From Symsagittifera roscoffensis (taxonomy: Eukaryota; Xenacoelomorpha; Acoela; Convolutidae): a DNA stretch of 64,000 bases. The stretch's first letter is position 1. Each line of letters opens with the position of its first letter. The notes beneath the pieces were generated by a model, which saw only the letters and a list, made by a program, of their open reading frames with translations, was not told the DNA's origin and searched no databases. The position numbers and the translations under genes are program-made. Location: NCBI RefSeq assembly GCF_963678635.1, contig NC_087069.1:56493109-56557108 (forward strand). Reading direction: 5' to 3'. This document shows positions 1 through 10,969 of this stretch, in pieces.

Positions 1-993
1 TGTCCCCCCAGGCGGAGGCTCTTCCCAATCCCATGCTCTCTTCGCAGCGGCCATGGGAGGAGGGAACTCGCAGAATCAGCAGAGCAGCAATTATCCCTTC
101 TCACTGGCGGCGAATCAAAGTGCCTTTATCGGTAGTAGGGAGAGAGAGTTGCAGGCACAGGCGGCGGCCTTAGCTGGACTGATTCCAGGCGGTGCTGCTG
201 CGGGTGCCTCATCATCATCTGCTGCTGCTGGTCTTCTGTCCAGTCAACAACAGCAGCAACTGATGGCGGCGGCTGCTGCTGCTGCCAATAGTCAACAACA
301 GCAGCAGAGTGGTGGTATTGGTAGGATGGCGGGGATGGGTGTGGGGGGTTACCTGCCTGCAGAGGACTATCTCTCCGCTCTGACCAGTGGCGCCCACTCG
401 CAGTACAGTGCACAGATGGCACACGAACACGAACTGAGAAGGTGAACCACTCACTCTTCTTACTTTTTGTTCTGCTAAATAAACATCCCACATAAGATGT
501 CCAGTGAACAATACCCTCTCCTCCAGATACAACAGTAAGATTGTAAGATTAGTGAACCTTAAGTTTAGTAACGGAAGTCCTTTTTGCTTTCAAAAAGGGT
601 ATAGTTTAAGATATGTACCTCGCTTTTTCTATTAACGTCGTGGGTTCCAGCCCCTCTTCGGCTAAGGTTGAATAGTGGAAGTATGGCCAGGGCTTAAAAA
701 CCGTTTGATGGAACTGTTGTAATTATTAATTGATAAATTAATTAGTTCGTTGTTCTTATAGATTCATGGTTTTGGAGCAGGAGAGAAGGGCACAGTTTGC
801 GATGAATGCGACCAGTATGGCCAACAACAGCCACAGCAGTGCTGCAGGAGTCAGTGCCAGTTCAAATTCTGGCATCAGTGGCAGAATATCAGTCAGCTCG
901 GCCAACAACATTCACGCCTCCCACCACTCCCACCCCCACCATCACACTCCGAGTACCCCACAACATCAACAGCAGCAGCAACAACAACCTTAG
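1..993 (+). CDS. 3'-terminal two exons of a host poly-Q/poly-A/poly-H nuclear-type protein (5' partial)
   Basis: The reading frame is open from base 2, so the ATG at 53 is probably internal and the gene enters from the left; a CCCCCCAG acceptor at about 5-11 could start this exon. Exon 1 ends at 441 before GTGAAC. Exon 2 starts at 762 after TTCTTATAG. The join is phase 2 and reads through to TAG at 991-993. The product is low-complexity: Ala and Gln runs, Ser/Gly-rich stretches, charged ERE/HEHELRR patches, then an HHSHPHHH tract and a terminal Gln run. No catalytic domain is visible. Such compositions are common in transcriptional co-regulators; an atrophin/RERE-like tail is one candidate, but I cannot assign a family. 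Confidence is high for the exon pair and low for identity. Confidence 0.7.
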
Positions 994-1287
994 TCTACTG
1001 CGTAGGCAAACGCCTCACACCACGTGTGAACAAACCGACAAGAGCAGCAGTCAAGATGAAGGGACTGCTTTAGGTGCTAAGAGCACAACTGCAAACAAAC
1101 ACGAAAGGGAATAAGGGACTGACTTTGGCCTTGTTCTAATCTGTGACTGTTCTATTAGTTATTATACTCTGTTCTTTCTTTCCTCCCATCATTGAGTTGC
1201 GCAGTTAGTTAAGTCAACCAACAACACAGTATGATCCAGTCAATGTTCTAGACACTTCCCTATCTCAATTTCCTCGTATCTGGCCCA

Positions 1288-1293
1288 AATAAA
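1288..1293 (+). terminator. AATAAA polyadenylation signal of the host gene
   Basis: A canonical AATAAA lies about 295 bases downstream of the stop codon at 991-993, consistent with a short 3' UTR. Confidence 0.5.
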
Positions 1294-2213
1294 CAACTGC
1301 AAATGCAAATTAAAAGCAGCTATTGTTCATGGAAAAGTGTCATGGGTTCAGTTAAACTTGGTTGTTTGATTTAAAATAACTGACAAAATGGAATAGTTTT
1401 TTTTCCAAATTCCGCTTTAGTTTTGTTTATTTAACTTGTTCTATAAAATCTATCGGCAGTAGAAGAGACTTTCAAATGCACAAATTGTGATGTCAGTAAA
1501 TAAGAGTCTCTTAATCTTTTCCTTCGTTCTCCGAAGTATTTGACTTTGTCTGATGTAATTAAATCCAGTTATTCCTAGTCTCTTTAATTAATTATTGAAG
1601 TTTCAGTCTTTTGGTTTAACTTGCAGTCCAAAAAGCAAATACACTCTGCTTAATTCTGTGTCGTTATTGTTTTCAAAATGAAACCCGTTCGGTTTAACTT
1701 GCAGTCCAAAAAGCAAATACACTCTGCTTAATTCTGTGTCGTTATTGTTTTCAAAATGAAACCCGTTCATTTGGTTTCGTAGTGTTAATGAACGAAGTGA
1801 TTGATCACTAATGATGTTTTTTTCCTTTTCATCATTACCAGTCACTGAACGTACTGAAGAGTCTTTTGTAGGTCGTGAGGAGTTTTTTTTTCATGAAAAG
1901 TCTGGAAATTTGTACACGCTCAATTTTATCTGTCGCGGTCTGAATTATGATTTTTCGCGGTATGACAATCGAACAAAAAAACTAAAGGTCAGGAAATTTG
2001 ACTTCTAGATTGGAAAGTTGATTCTAATTTTGAGCTTTCCCAGCGAGAAATGTTTTCTTTTAATCCTTTTTCTCAAATAGGGTTAGTTTTATCAAAAATT
2101 CTTGAAATTTTTGAAGCCATGTTTTTTCCTTTGAAACTCGGTTTCCTTGCGTTCATTGACTCTTTTCCAGCTGTATGATGTCTATGTTTTTTCAACAGGC
2201 GATTTTGATAAAA
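1294..2213. other. Intergenic AT-rich stretch between the host gene and the gypsy-like element
   Basis: No coding region can be supported here. The stretch contains a 78-bp tandem duplication (annotated separately) and otherwise mixed AT-rich sequence up to the left LTR. Confidence 0.4.
1613..1768. repeat. Two-copy 78-bp tandem duplication
   Basis: The block at 1613-1690, which begins GGTTTAAC and ends CCCGTTC, is repeated at 1691-1768 with essentially no change. The lack of divergence points to a recent slippage or unequal-exchange event. The duplicated reading frames around it are not convincing genes. Confidence 0.9.
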
Positions 2214-2413
2214 TGTTACTTTGTTACTTTTATCTTTTTAACTGTATAAATTAGAATTATCTGTGACTTAATCTGAAAGTTATAACATTAAAAAGGACAG
2301 AGCATTCTCTCCGCCGGAGAAAATGAAAGTGTAAAGGTCAAACATAAATGATCGGTTAAATCAATTAGATACGTCATTAGCTAAACTAGATAAGATATAA
2401 AAGTGGAATCACA
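2214..2413 (-). repeat. 3' LTR of the gypsy-like element
   Basis: About 200 bp matching 8849-9061 with moderate divergence. The shared core includes CTCTCCGCCGGAGA, a near-palindrome, and GATATAAAAGTGG, which carries a TATA-like string close to the LTR 5' end on the minus strand. A purine-rich minus-strand tract at about 2471-2489 could be a displaced polypurine tract. Confidence 0.7.
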
Positions 2414-3007
2414 GCATTCCTCAAAGCAAGAAAAAATTTAAATTGCAAAATTAACTAATTAACTAAGTAACTGCTCCTTTTTCCCCCTTCAAGAGAGAAA
2501 TATGAAAGTTTAAGCGCCGTATTTATGCACTAAGTTAATGTTAGAATTAATAATTGAAAAAAATTAATGCGGTTAAACAATAACAACTCAGCACTGAATG
2601 TAATTCAAATAGCTGACATCCGACGGATGTAAATGTAAAAACTGACTTATAAATTAAGCATTAGTTACAAAGTTAAATTCTGTAAAATAAAAACTGAGTG
2701 CCTGAAATTAAGCACCCCAAGGTAAGTTTTTTACTGCAAGATTTCTGATAAGCCGAGCATTAAGGTGAATAACGATCACTGATCCGAAGGAATGTTATTG
2801 TGGAAATATGAGTTAACAATCAGTTAGCGAAAATTATGATTTTTTGTGTGTACGGTTAACGAAATGAGAAGCACCGAGTATATCGAAGAAAGAAAAACGA
2901 GTTTTTGAATTAGCAGTTTTTTGTGGCAGTTCATAAAGTTTTCAAGCTCTGTTTTAAATAGTTCGTTGTCTAAGGCTGTAGTTCCGTCATAGTTGTCGAT
3001 AGCGATT

Positions 3008-4301
3008 CTAAAGGATTCGCGGGTAGAGGAAGGGGGAGTGAGTGTCCGAAAATGAAGAAACCGAAACTTTAGTCACCTCGTCCAAAAGAGTTTTGTGGTG
3101 AGTTATAGTATGAGGTTTATTACGGTTGTTATCCAGGACAATCGGATTAGAGGCTGAGCCAGATGTTTCTTCTAATAGATCTATAACATCTATAAAATAT
3201 CTTATAGCGTCAGATTTTGGCGGGCCCACGTTTCGGCTTGACCGACGTAGAAGCGCTTCGTTACCGGAATTAAGAGAAGGCTGTTGGTTGGGGGTGGCCT
3301 CGTCGGAAGAGTCAACTATCTCGTATATCGGTTTAATGGGGAATCTTCACCGTTTGTTGCAATTGTTTTGTCCGTTGGATCTGTTTCTTGTGGGATGTCA
3401 CTTGGTTCCTCCGGAATGATGCTTATTGGGCCTTGTGAAGTTGATAGCTAGTCGTTTGGGTTGTCATCTAAATTCTCAACCTTTATGTTATCATTTGCAT
3501 TACAAGGGTTATCAGTGATGTTATCGTGTTTTTTATCATTTAGGCTATCGGAAATAATTCGTTTCCTAACCACGTCTCTAGAAGGGAAGCCTCCTGCTAT
3601 CCATTCCCTATCGCTAATATGGGAAGTATCCGAGGGAATAATCATCGACTCTGCAGAAGCTAATTAACCTGGAATAGTGGTCGACTTCTTAGATCTGGGT
3701 GGCTGTCTTCGAGAAGTGTTCGTTGATGATTTCGACACACTCGTTCTGGTATTGTTGTCTGAGGTTTCCAATTCTATTCGTTATCTGGTCTTCGGTTCCT
3801 GTTTTCTAGGTTGGTACCTGTTACAACATCGGGGTTAGGAAACTCTGGTAACGATATTTTGCCTTTCAAAGATCGGATTTTAGAAGAATTCGATTTTGGA
3901 AGATAGTTTTCTGATAATTTTTCAATCGGATAATTCTACAGTAGTGCTAGATGTTTTTTTTTTAATTTTTTAGTTTAACTCTTTGTAAAAGGGATTTCCA
4001 TTGATGTTCTTCCATGTTTTCCGAAGGATTCTACCTTTGAATGGACTTTGAAGGGGTATTTTGACGAAGGTTTTGAGGGAGATGGGTAGTCAGATTCATA
4101 TCCCTTCTCCAGCGATGTCTGATTCTTCTTAGTGATCTCAGTATCCTTATAACCATCCTCCACTCTGCCGACGGCATTCCAATCCCTAGCTTTTTCTTTG
4201 CAAAGTATGGATTTAGCCTTGTCTAAACTTGCATTGGAAGGTTTACCAGATGCCAGTTGTTTCCAAATAGTGTTTGGTAATAGATTTCGAATGGGGAGCA
4301 T
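3008..4301 (-). pseudogene. C-terminal tail of the gypsy-like polyprotein (broken)
   Basis: Minus-strand fragments at 3975-4301, 3448-3645 and 3008-3229 are rich in Lys, Ser, Pro and Asn and lie downstream of the integrase. They are separated by stops and frame changes. They could be the poorly conserved integrase C-terminus or a remnant of a third ORF; no envelope-like hydrophobic segment or signal peptide is seen. The assignment rests on position only. Confidence 0.35.
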
Positions 4302-5300
4302 TTAATTTTTGATTGATAAAAGGACCGAAGGTTCCAGATAATTTTTGAGATAGCACCGTATAGAGTAAAGTTTTTGAAATTTTTGGGCCATTGCCAACAA
4401 TTTGATTTTAATAGTATGTCTAAGATTTCAACTAATCCGTTGGAGCGATGATCTCCTATTGTAAAAAATATTAATTTAATTTTGTTCGAGTCACAAAATA
4501 ATTAAAAATCCTGGCTTGTAAAACTGGATGCGTGGTCTGCTCTAATGGAGTATGATATGCCATGGAGAAAGAGATAATCTTGAAAAAATTCGATAACTGT
4601 TTTTGAACATGTGGATGTAGTAATTTGTGCCGATGGACATTTCGAAAATCGATCGATGCATAGTATAATATATTCGATTGTGCCCCAGTGAGAATATAAA
4701 GGACCAGCGAAGTCTAAGTTGAGTTCTTCGTTGGATTCAAGTAAGGGCGAAGTTCATTAATTTGAAGGTTTGGAATTACGTTTTTTAAAGTCTTACCCGT
4801 CTTTGTACATCATGAACAATTTATGCAATGGAAATAAATCTGTCTGTTATCATGGGGCCACCAGATGTATTGGGCCAAGTATACCAGATGTATTGGGCCA
4901 AGTATTTTTTTTCCGAAATAACCGGGGCGTGTTTCGTGTAGTGTCTTCGTCATAGCATTTCTGAGGGTAAAGGGGATAACTAATATACCGTCCATGTAGA
5001 GTAATCCGTCGGGTTCGTGTAAATCCCGTACGTAGTGATGAAAATATGGAGAGTTTGCATTGATCGTCTCGATTTTTTTTGGAGTGCTTTCACGATGGGG
5101 GTCAACATTGGGTCATCGTTGGTTAGGAAAGCGACTAATTTGGCATTAAATAAAGTATTTAAATTCAAAGGACGATCGGGCAACTTCAAATTTTCACGGT
5201 CTTCATTTAAAAATTTTTCGTTTTCGGATAACAATGGGAATTCTAGAGAAACTTGAATACCGGAAGTGGATGGATTAATTACATTTTTATGATTTTCCAT
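4302..5300 (-). pseudogene. Gypsy-like integrase remnant
   Basis: The minus-strand fragment at 4810-4995 has an HHCC-type zinc-binding layout: HETRPGYFG, then WWPHDNRQIYFHCINC with the closing CxxC. The upstream fragment 4980-5300 is the linker from RNase H. A 23-bp tandem duplication at about 4861-4906 (CCAGATGTATTGGGCCAAG twice) falls inside the zinc domain and adds extra residues. The catalytic core downstream is too decayed to place the D,D,E residues with confidence. Confidence 0.55.
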
Positions 5301-5499
5301 ATTTACAGTATTTACAATTTTTCTATATAAAGCGGAATTAATTATGGTACAATTAAGAAATAAAAATAAAAAAATGCGGAAAAAGAAATCGAAATTTTTG
5401 AAGCGTTAATATTCGAACAATCCGAAGGAAATCATTTTGAAGTACAAAATTATGTTCGATTATGATTTGAATTACAAATTGTAAAAGTTTTAGAACTGA

Positions 5500-6850
5500 T
5501 GCTAATAGCTAATTACGTAATCTTGCGTGATCGTAGTTTTCCAAATTTGAACCAATAGTCTTGCACGACTGTCCTTGTTATCCGAAGGATAAATTGCTTT
5601 CTTGATTTTATAATTATTCGCGACTACAAAATCTTCGTCATAATGTGATTGGGGTGAGGCATTTCCAGCTGGAATCCTTGAAATCAAAGCGGTGAATCCC
5701 ATATCTTTTCCTGCCAGGGGCTTAATTGTAAAATTAAAAGATAGCAACCGATCGACCCATCTTTTTAGTCTACTGTGTTATGTTTTATTTCCGTGGTTTG
5801 TTGCAAGCGTGGAAAGTATGGCTTTATGATCTGTTTTTAGCAGGTTCAGTTCAGTAATCGAGTAAATGGAGAGGAACGCGTCTACCTTTTAATTGGATTG
5901 GTTTTAGAGGCTCGTGAAAATGGGTGATCCATAGAGATCCATAGAGATAGTTCTTATAATGTTTCACCGCCCAAACGACTCCTAAAATTCCAATTCGTTA
6001 GTAGAGTATTTAGATTCGTGTGAATTCAAAAACCGAGAGACAAGAAACCGTCTTTCAATCGTTCCCATTGAGTTGTTATAGAGATGCCCCTAATCCGTTG
6101 TGATGCATCGTTTTTTGTTCTGGTGTGACGTTTTACGTCGAAGTGCGCATTTTCTGCTAGATTAACAATTTCTCGTTTGATTTTCTCGAAAGCTTTTGCG
6201 TGATCGTGATTCAAATTGAAAATAGATTTTCTATTTAGCAGGGCGCGGAGCGGGTTCCCTCCCAAAGATGCTTAGTTAGGAACTAATTTGATATATTGAT
6301 TTATGGACCCGAAAAACGATCTTAGTTCCTTCAGATTTTTAGGGATAGGTAGTTCTTTTTTTGCTTTCGTTTTGTTGATCAATGGGGAGATTCGTGAACT
6401 TGAGATTTCAAATCCCAGCCATTCGATTTCTTTCTGAAAGAATTTGCATTTCAACCACTTGACGACAAAATTGTGATTGTCTAAAATTGATAAGTTTTTG
6501 AAAACAATGTTTTTGTGGTCTGAGAAGCTTCCTTTGGATGCGATTGCAATATCATCTAAATAATAATTTGTAAAAAGGATCGTTCCTAACGTTGAGTCCA
6601 TGACTCTTTGAAATTCGTTAGGCATATCGCCCAGTCCATAAAAACCAGTTAAAAACTGATAAGTGCCGGTAATATCGCCGTCAACTATACTAAAGTTACA
6701 CTGATTTCTAGTAAAATTGTTTAAGGCGAGTTGTCTATAGGCATTTGTTAAATCAAGGTTCTTGAACCATACCTCTCCAACGGAATCATTTGAAATTTGA
6801 GCTGCTACGTTATCTTTAAGTTCGTGACAGCTGGGTATTTGTTTTTGTAG
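5500..6850 (-). pseudogene. Gypsy-like reverse transcriptase and RNase H remnant
   Basis: The minus-strand ORF 6272-6625 carries the RT palm and thumb: YYLDDIAIAS is the YxDD catalytic box, then FFQKEIEWLGFEIS and LKELRSFFGSINQYIK, the usual connection region. The sequence before it (to about 6850) reads as the fingers/palm start, including a GDMPNEFQRVMD string. The ORF 6026-6265 and the fragment 5502-5747 follow as decayed RNase H. The frames between fragments are broken. The family order and the YLDD motif make the call firm despite decay. Confidence 0.75.
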
Positions 6851-7113
6851 ATTTGTTATTTATAAATTTTGAATCTTATGCCAACTTGATTGATTTGTCT
6901 TTTTCACGAGTAATGACGATCGGGCTAAAAAAACGTTATTTGTCGCAATTTTCCAACTTCTTAAATGGGTGATTTTCAGCTGATTTTTAATTTTTCCAAA
7001 CCGGAGGAATAATTTTTTAAAAGTTTTTGAGATGTGAGCGGTTTCCCTGTCTATTTCTATGGTGGAAGTAAAAATTATTGACTTACACATTTTGTTCGTC
7101 TGGAGTACGAGAA

Positions 7114-7398
7114 TTACTTCTGTGAGATTTCTATCCCTAGTTTGGACAGGTTGCCGTTTCCGAGGATGTTCCTCTCGTGACCTTCTGTCAGGAAAAGTCG
7201 ACACTTTTTGTGTGACCATCCATTTGAGAAAATCGGAAGTATCAATTTGCCGGTGATGTTGATGGCATTGTCCGTGAACTCGTAATATAAGTCCTTGGTT
7301 GCCTTACCCACTGGATAAATCTTTAAATAAGGATCCCGTAGTTTCAATTCGTGCAGAACGTTTCTCTTGAGGAAACTGACCGGGCTAGCAGAGTCCAC
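7114..7398 (-). pseudogene. Gypsy-like aspartic protease domain
   Basis: The minus-strand fragment begins within LNIQVDSASPVSFL, where DSA replaces the usual D-T/S-G catalytic triplet. It ends with NILGNGNLSKLGIEI, which corresponds to the hydrophobic ILG flap-side motif of retroviral-type proteases. It lies between gag and RT as expected. The frame is open for about 94 codons and then disrupted before the RT. The altered triplet could be inactive or a lineage variant. Confidence 0.6.
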
Positions 7399-7799
7399 TT
7401 GGATGTTTAAGATTAGTTGATTTTTTTCCCAAGGCCATTTTTTTTACAGTTTTTTGAGTTCTTTTCCATTGTACTTACATTTAACACAAAATAATCGTCG
7501 TTATCGCTCTGCCCGGATTGACCCTTCATTGATCACACCACAACAATCTCTATTTACCTGGTCCATATTTACATCCAGATGACCCGAGGGATTTTAATCT
7601 GCATTATCTACAATTTGAGTAATTACAAAGTTTACATTTTTACGACGCGATTTACAAAGTCTGGTTAAGTGACCTTACTATTTACAAGTCGTGTCCTTCG
7701 CTGGATAAACAGCAAGGTGTCCTTTTGAAAATGTACCGCCACATTTCATTCATGTTTTGCTGGGTTCGATGTTCAGAGTTGGCTCTTTTTTGACGTTCA

Positions 7800-8841
7800 A
7801 ATGATTTTAAGATTTGTGTACGGATGGTCCGTTGCGTTTAAAACTGTTGTTTATTTTCATATGGTTGAAAATTCCCTTTTCGTCTATCAGGGCAACGTTG
7901 AGTGCCTCCCTTAGTGGTAGAGTTTCTTTTAGAAGTTTTTTTTATATGTCAGATTTTTTCATGCTATGAATGAAAATATCCCTTATCCATTTGTTCTCTG
8001 CGGCGGGTATGTCACACTTTTTGGCCATTTCGGCCAAGGCTCCCAAAAACTGTTCTAATGACTCTCTGTCACGTTGCTTCCTGTTTAACAATTTGTGTCT
8101 TTTGGCCAAAAATGGTAAAATGGTCCGTTGCGTTTAAAACTGTTGTTTATTTTCATATGGTTGAAAATTCCCTTTTCGTCTATCAGGGCAACGTTGATTG
8201 CCTCCCTTAGTGGTAGAGTTTCTTTTAGAAGTTTTCTTTATATGTCAGATTTTTTCATGCTATGAATGAAAATATCCCTTATCCATTTGTTCTCTGCGGC
8301 GGGTATGTCACACTTTTTGGCCATTTCGGCCAAGGATCCCAAAAACTGTTCTAATGACTCTCTGTCACGTTGCTTCCTGTTTAACAATTTGTGTTTTTTA
8401 AATGTGACGTTTTTTTCCTGACAAAGGCTTCTTTGAATTTCGGTCCAAAGTTTCGTTTTCCTTCGTTTCCTAGGGCTAGAGGATTGGACAGAGTTTCTTG
8501 TCGGCTTCGTCTATTCTCATTCAATTAATTTTCTTTGTTTCGGTTTTGACGGATGCCGCATCCTCGTCGTCGTATCGTTTTTGTTCTTAAAATTTTTTCT
8601 TTATCCGTGTTTTTCTTTGGTTTTCCGATTCGTTTTCCGTCTGATTTTCTAGTCTTGGTGGAAGAGGTTGATGTCTTTCCAATAGATTTAAAAGGTTCTC
8701 GATATCTACTTTTTCTTTCGCAATAATTGCTAAGTGGAAAAGATCACTCCAATCTTCCCAACGGATAGGTGGTTCCACCGTATGGTTGTGCCGAAAGGGA
8801 GGTATTCCTCTCACGTTAAATACGTTGTTTGACTGCGCCAT
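7800..8841 (-). pseudogene. Gypsy-like gag remnant with internal duplication
   Basis: The likely start codon at 8841 lies only 8 bases from the right LTR, and its TGGCGCAGTC overlaps where a primer-binding site would be expected. The first 84 codons contain the PPIRWEDWSDLF string typical of a gag N-terminus. Further on, minus-strand reading of 8120-8396 gives NRKQRDRESLEQFLGSLAE followed by a KWIRDIFIHSMKKSDI string, the helical core of retrotransposon gag. That core is present twice in tandem. Stops and frame changes separate the pieces. Confidence 0.6.
7824..8396. repeat. 296-bp tandem duplication inside gypsy-like gag
   Basis: The block beginning ATGGTCCGTTGCG at 7824 recurs at 8120, a period of 296 bp, and both copies end around AACAATTTGTGT. 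They are almost identical while the rest of the element is well diverged from its LTR partner, so the duplication is younger than the insertion. The period is not a multiple of three, so it shifts frame. Confidence 0.85.
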
Positions 8842-8848
8842 GGTAAAA

Positions 8849-9061
8849 TGTTACTTGGATACATACATCTAACTGTACTTTATATAGTTAAAAGAATAAA
8901 AGGATAAAAGTAATTTAATCTGAAAGTTAAAACACTAAAAAGTGACGGAGCTTTCTCTCCGCCGGAGAGAATGAAAGTGTAAAGTTCAATCATAAATGAC
9001 CGGTTAAATCATTTAGATACGTAATTTGCTAAACTAGGTTAGATATAAAAGTGGAATCACA
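8849..9061 (-). repeat. 5' LTR of the gypsy-like element
   Basis: About 213 bp aligned with 2214-2413; starts TGTGATTCCAC on the minus strand and contains TTTTATATC downstream of the start. It borders the gag start. Confidence 0.7.
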
Positions 9062-10870
9062 TCAGATATCGAGGGTTGACTTATAGTTTTTAGTTTTTTA
9101 GTCAGCACCTTAAAGCTTTTTGCTTAATGGAAGGAAAAAAGCTCTCGAATAGCGAAATTGAAATGAGGGGTAAAATGAATCTCGATTTATTCAAAAGTGA
9201 GTTCATTTCAAAATTTCGGAGCGGAATAAAATGACGATAGTTTTTTATGATGGAAAGTCTTAGACTACTATTCGACAATCAATTCTGGTCAATTAAATCA
9301 AAAAAGAAATTCATCAGAATTTACAACAAGGAACGACTACAACAACTTTTGCCACCAACTGAACGTTCCACATATTTGAAAGCTTCTACGCTGAAGCCGC
9401 AGGTTAGATTTACAAGTATGTCAATAACAGCAGAAATCAACTGGAAAAAGAAACTGCATATAACACATGAGTTATCCCAGAAAATATTAGTTCTATAAAC
9501 AGTTTTCAAAATCACATATCTGAATATTTCAACAGCCAAGTTTTAAACTTAAAATCGAGAACAACTAGTTTCTATAGAAAAAAACAATCAATATAATTAG
9601 AAGAATTCTATACAAAAATGCATTCCCTAATTAAACTGGGGAATATCACAATCAATAAAATAGAAATGAACAACCTAATAACAGCGTCAACAATTTCCTC
9701 GTTAGAACAACCAAAATCAACTACGCAGAATTAGTGAAATGATTTTTATCTACATCTTGCCCTAGTTTCAAAAAAAATTATAGACGTAACACTCCAAAAG
9801 AATGCCATCGACAAGTGAACCACGTTTAAGAGAAAAATGACCCCCCTTCCCACCAGGAATAAAAAAAATTTGATAACTTTGATTTATTTCGAAATTTTAT
9901 ATTGTGAAAGTTCATAACGAATAGACAGAAGAAAGAAAAAGAATTTTTCATAATCAAATTGATAGAAGACATTTATTATAAAACACCGATAGAAAATATC
10001 AACTACAAAAAATCAGCAATTAATTCAAAACAGAAAGAAATAGATACAATAACACTAGAAAAAGGAAAATACCTGTCATGCTCATGAAAGTAACCATTAT
10101 CTCAAAACAGCGCATCGGTGCTGATGTACCCAGCAATCGTATGATTGCGGGTTCAATTTGCACGTGCCCTGAAATTTACAAGTTGAGCTCTTGTAAATTA
10201 GCCATAGCTTAGGTAACCTCAAATAACAAACCTTCGGCTTAGGCCTCTGGCAGGGTAACTAAAAAAAAGTTTGAAAGTCTGCAAATCAGGAATGTAATAA
10301 ATCACATCTAAAGTCAATCCTTCATAAACAAGTTTATTCCAACTGAGGTTGGTACTAAAAAGAAGATTACTAATGTGAAAGACGATTAAAAACGCAAAAA
10401 ACAATAGTGCGCCCAAATTTAATCAAGCTTTGATAGGGAACTACCCTACTATTCAGGATTGCACCACGCTGTGTATGGTGAAATAAAAACTCTCAATTCA
10501 TACACCGTTAAAAATTTTGTCTCCCTATCAACACGTATTCTAAGATATTGTAAATTTGTTATAATTTTTTTACAAAACGCCAGAAAGAGCACGTATAATT
10601 AATTGTATTCTGCCTTTTTGAAATCGTCTATGCCACTCAACAATTCTCGCTAATTGATTTTCTATTGATAACATTCAAAAAAACTTAAATTTTATCTAGA
10701 CTGTTCACAAAAACTCAGTGTTTTGAGCCAGCTTTCGCCAAAGTGTTAAGAAAATAACGTGCAAATGAAGTACGAAGCGTCTTCAAGATAAAGGAAGCTG
10801 GTTATTAAGCACTTCAGAACAATACGAACTTATATCATCTGTAAACAAATTTGAACAATCCAAAAGCATA
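9062..10870. other. AT-rich intergenic sequence, no supported gene
   Basis: An 83-codon plus-strand frame at 9247-9498 is basic and unremarkable, and I do not support it as a gene. The rest is A-rich on the plus strand. A tRNA-like trace lies at 10110-10168 and a 23-bp word at 10751-10773 recurs at the satellite edge. Confidence 0.4.
10110..10168 (+). repeat. Possible tRNA-derived SINE fragment
   Basis: GGTTCAATTTG at 10150-10160 resembles a Pol III B box, preceded by a GCAATC...GATTGC stem (10133-10148) and by a GCGCATCGG start that could pair weakly with GCACGTGC. Only a partial cloverleaf can be drawn. It could be a decayed tRNA-like SINE head or chance. Confidence 0.25.
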
Positions 10871-10969
10871 AATTCAGTGAAAATCATGGCCAAAGGAGAG
10901 ACACTCAAGATAATTTTAGATGCTAGATTCCTAATTGACTTTGTATATTTAAATGTATATTTTTATTTA

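Larger units (their letters stand above)
2214..9061 (-). mobile_element. Degenerate Ty3/gypsy-like LTR retrotransposon (minus strand)
   Basis: Two direct repeats of about 200 bp bound a block that reads, on the minus strand, gag, aspartic protease, reverse transcriptase, RNase H, integrase and a C-terminal tail. The repeats start TGTGATTCC and end about TAACA on that strand, so they have the TG...CA form of LTRs. The LTRs differ by many substitutions and small indels, and the internal frames are shattered, so the insertion is old. No target-site duplication is apparent (TAAAA on the left, TCAGA on the right). The gene order RT-RNH-INT fits gypsy/errantivirus-type elements rather than copia. 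Confidence 0.8.

Noticed and set aside
126-532. Minus-strand frames of 105-121 codons opposite the first host exon
   Set aside because: They mirror the GC-rich Gln/Ala codon repeats of the plus-strand exon and end outside it without splice or start support.
590-690. tRNA-like GGGTTCCAGCCCC word in the host intron
   Set aside because: A B-box-like word is present, but no acceptor stem or A box of acceptable quality could be drawn.
9247-9498. 83-codon plus-strand frame
   Set aside because: Basic, low-information composition in A-rich DNA, with no neighbours, motif or promoter.
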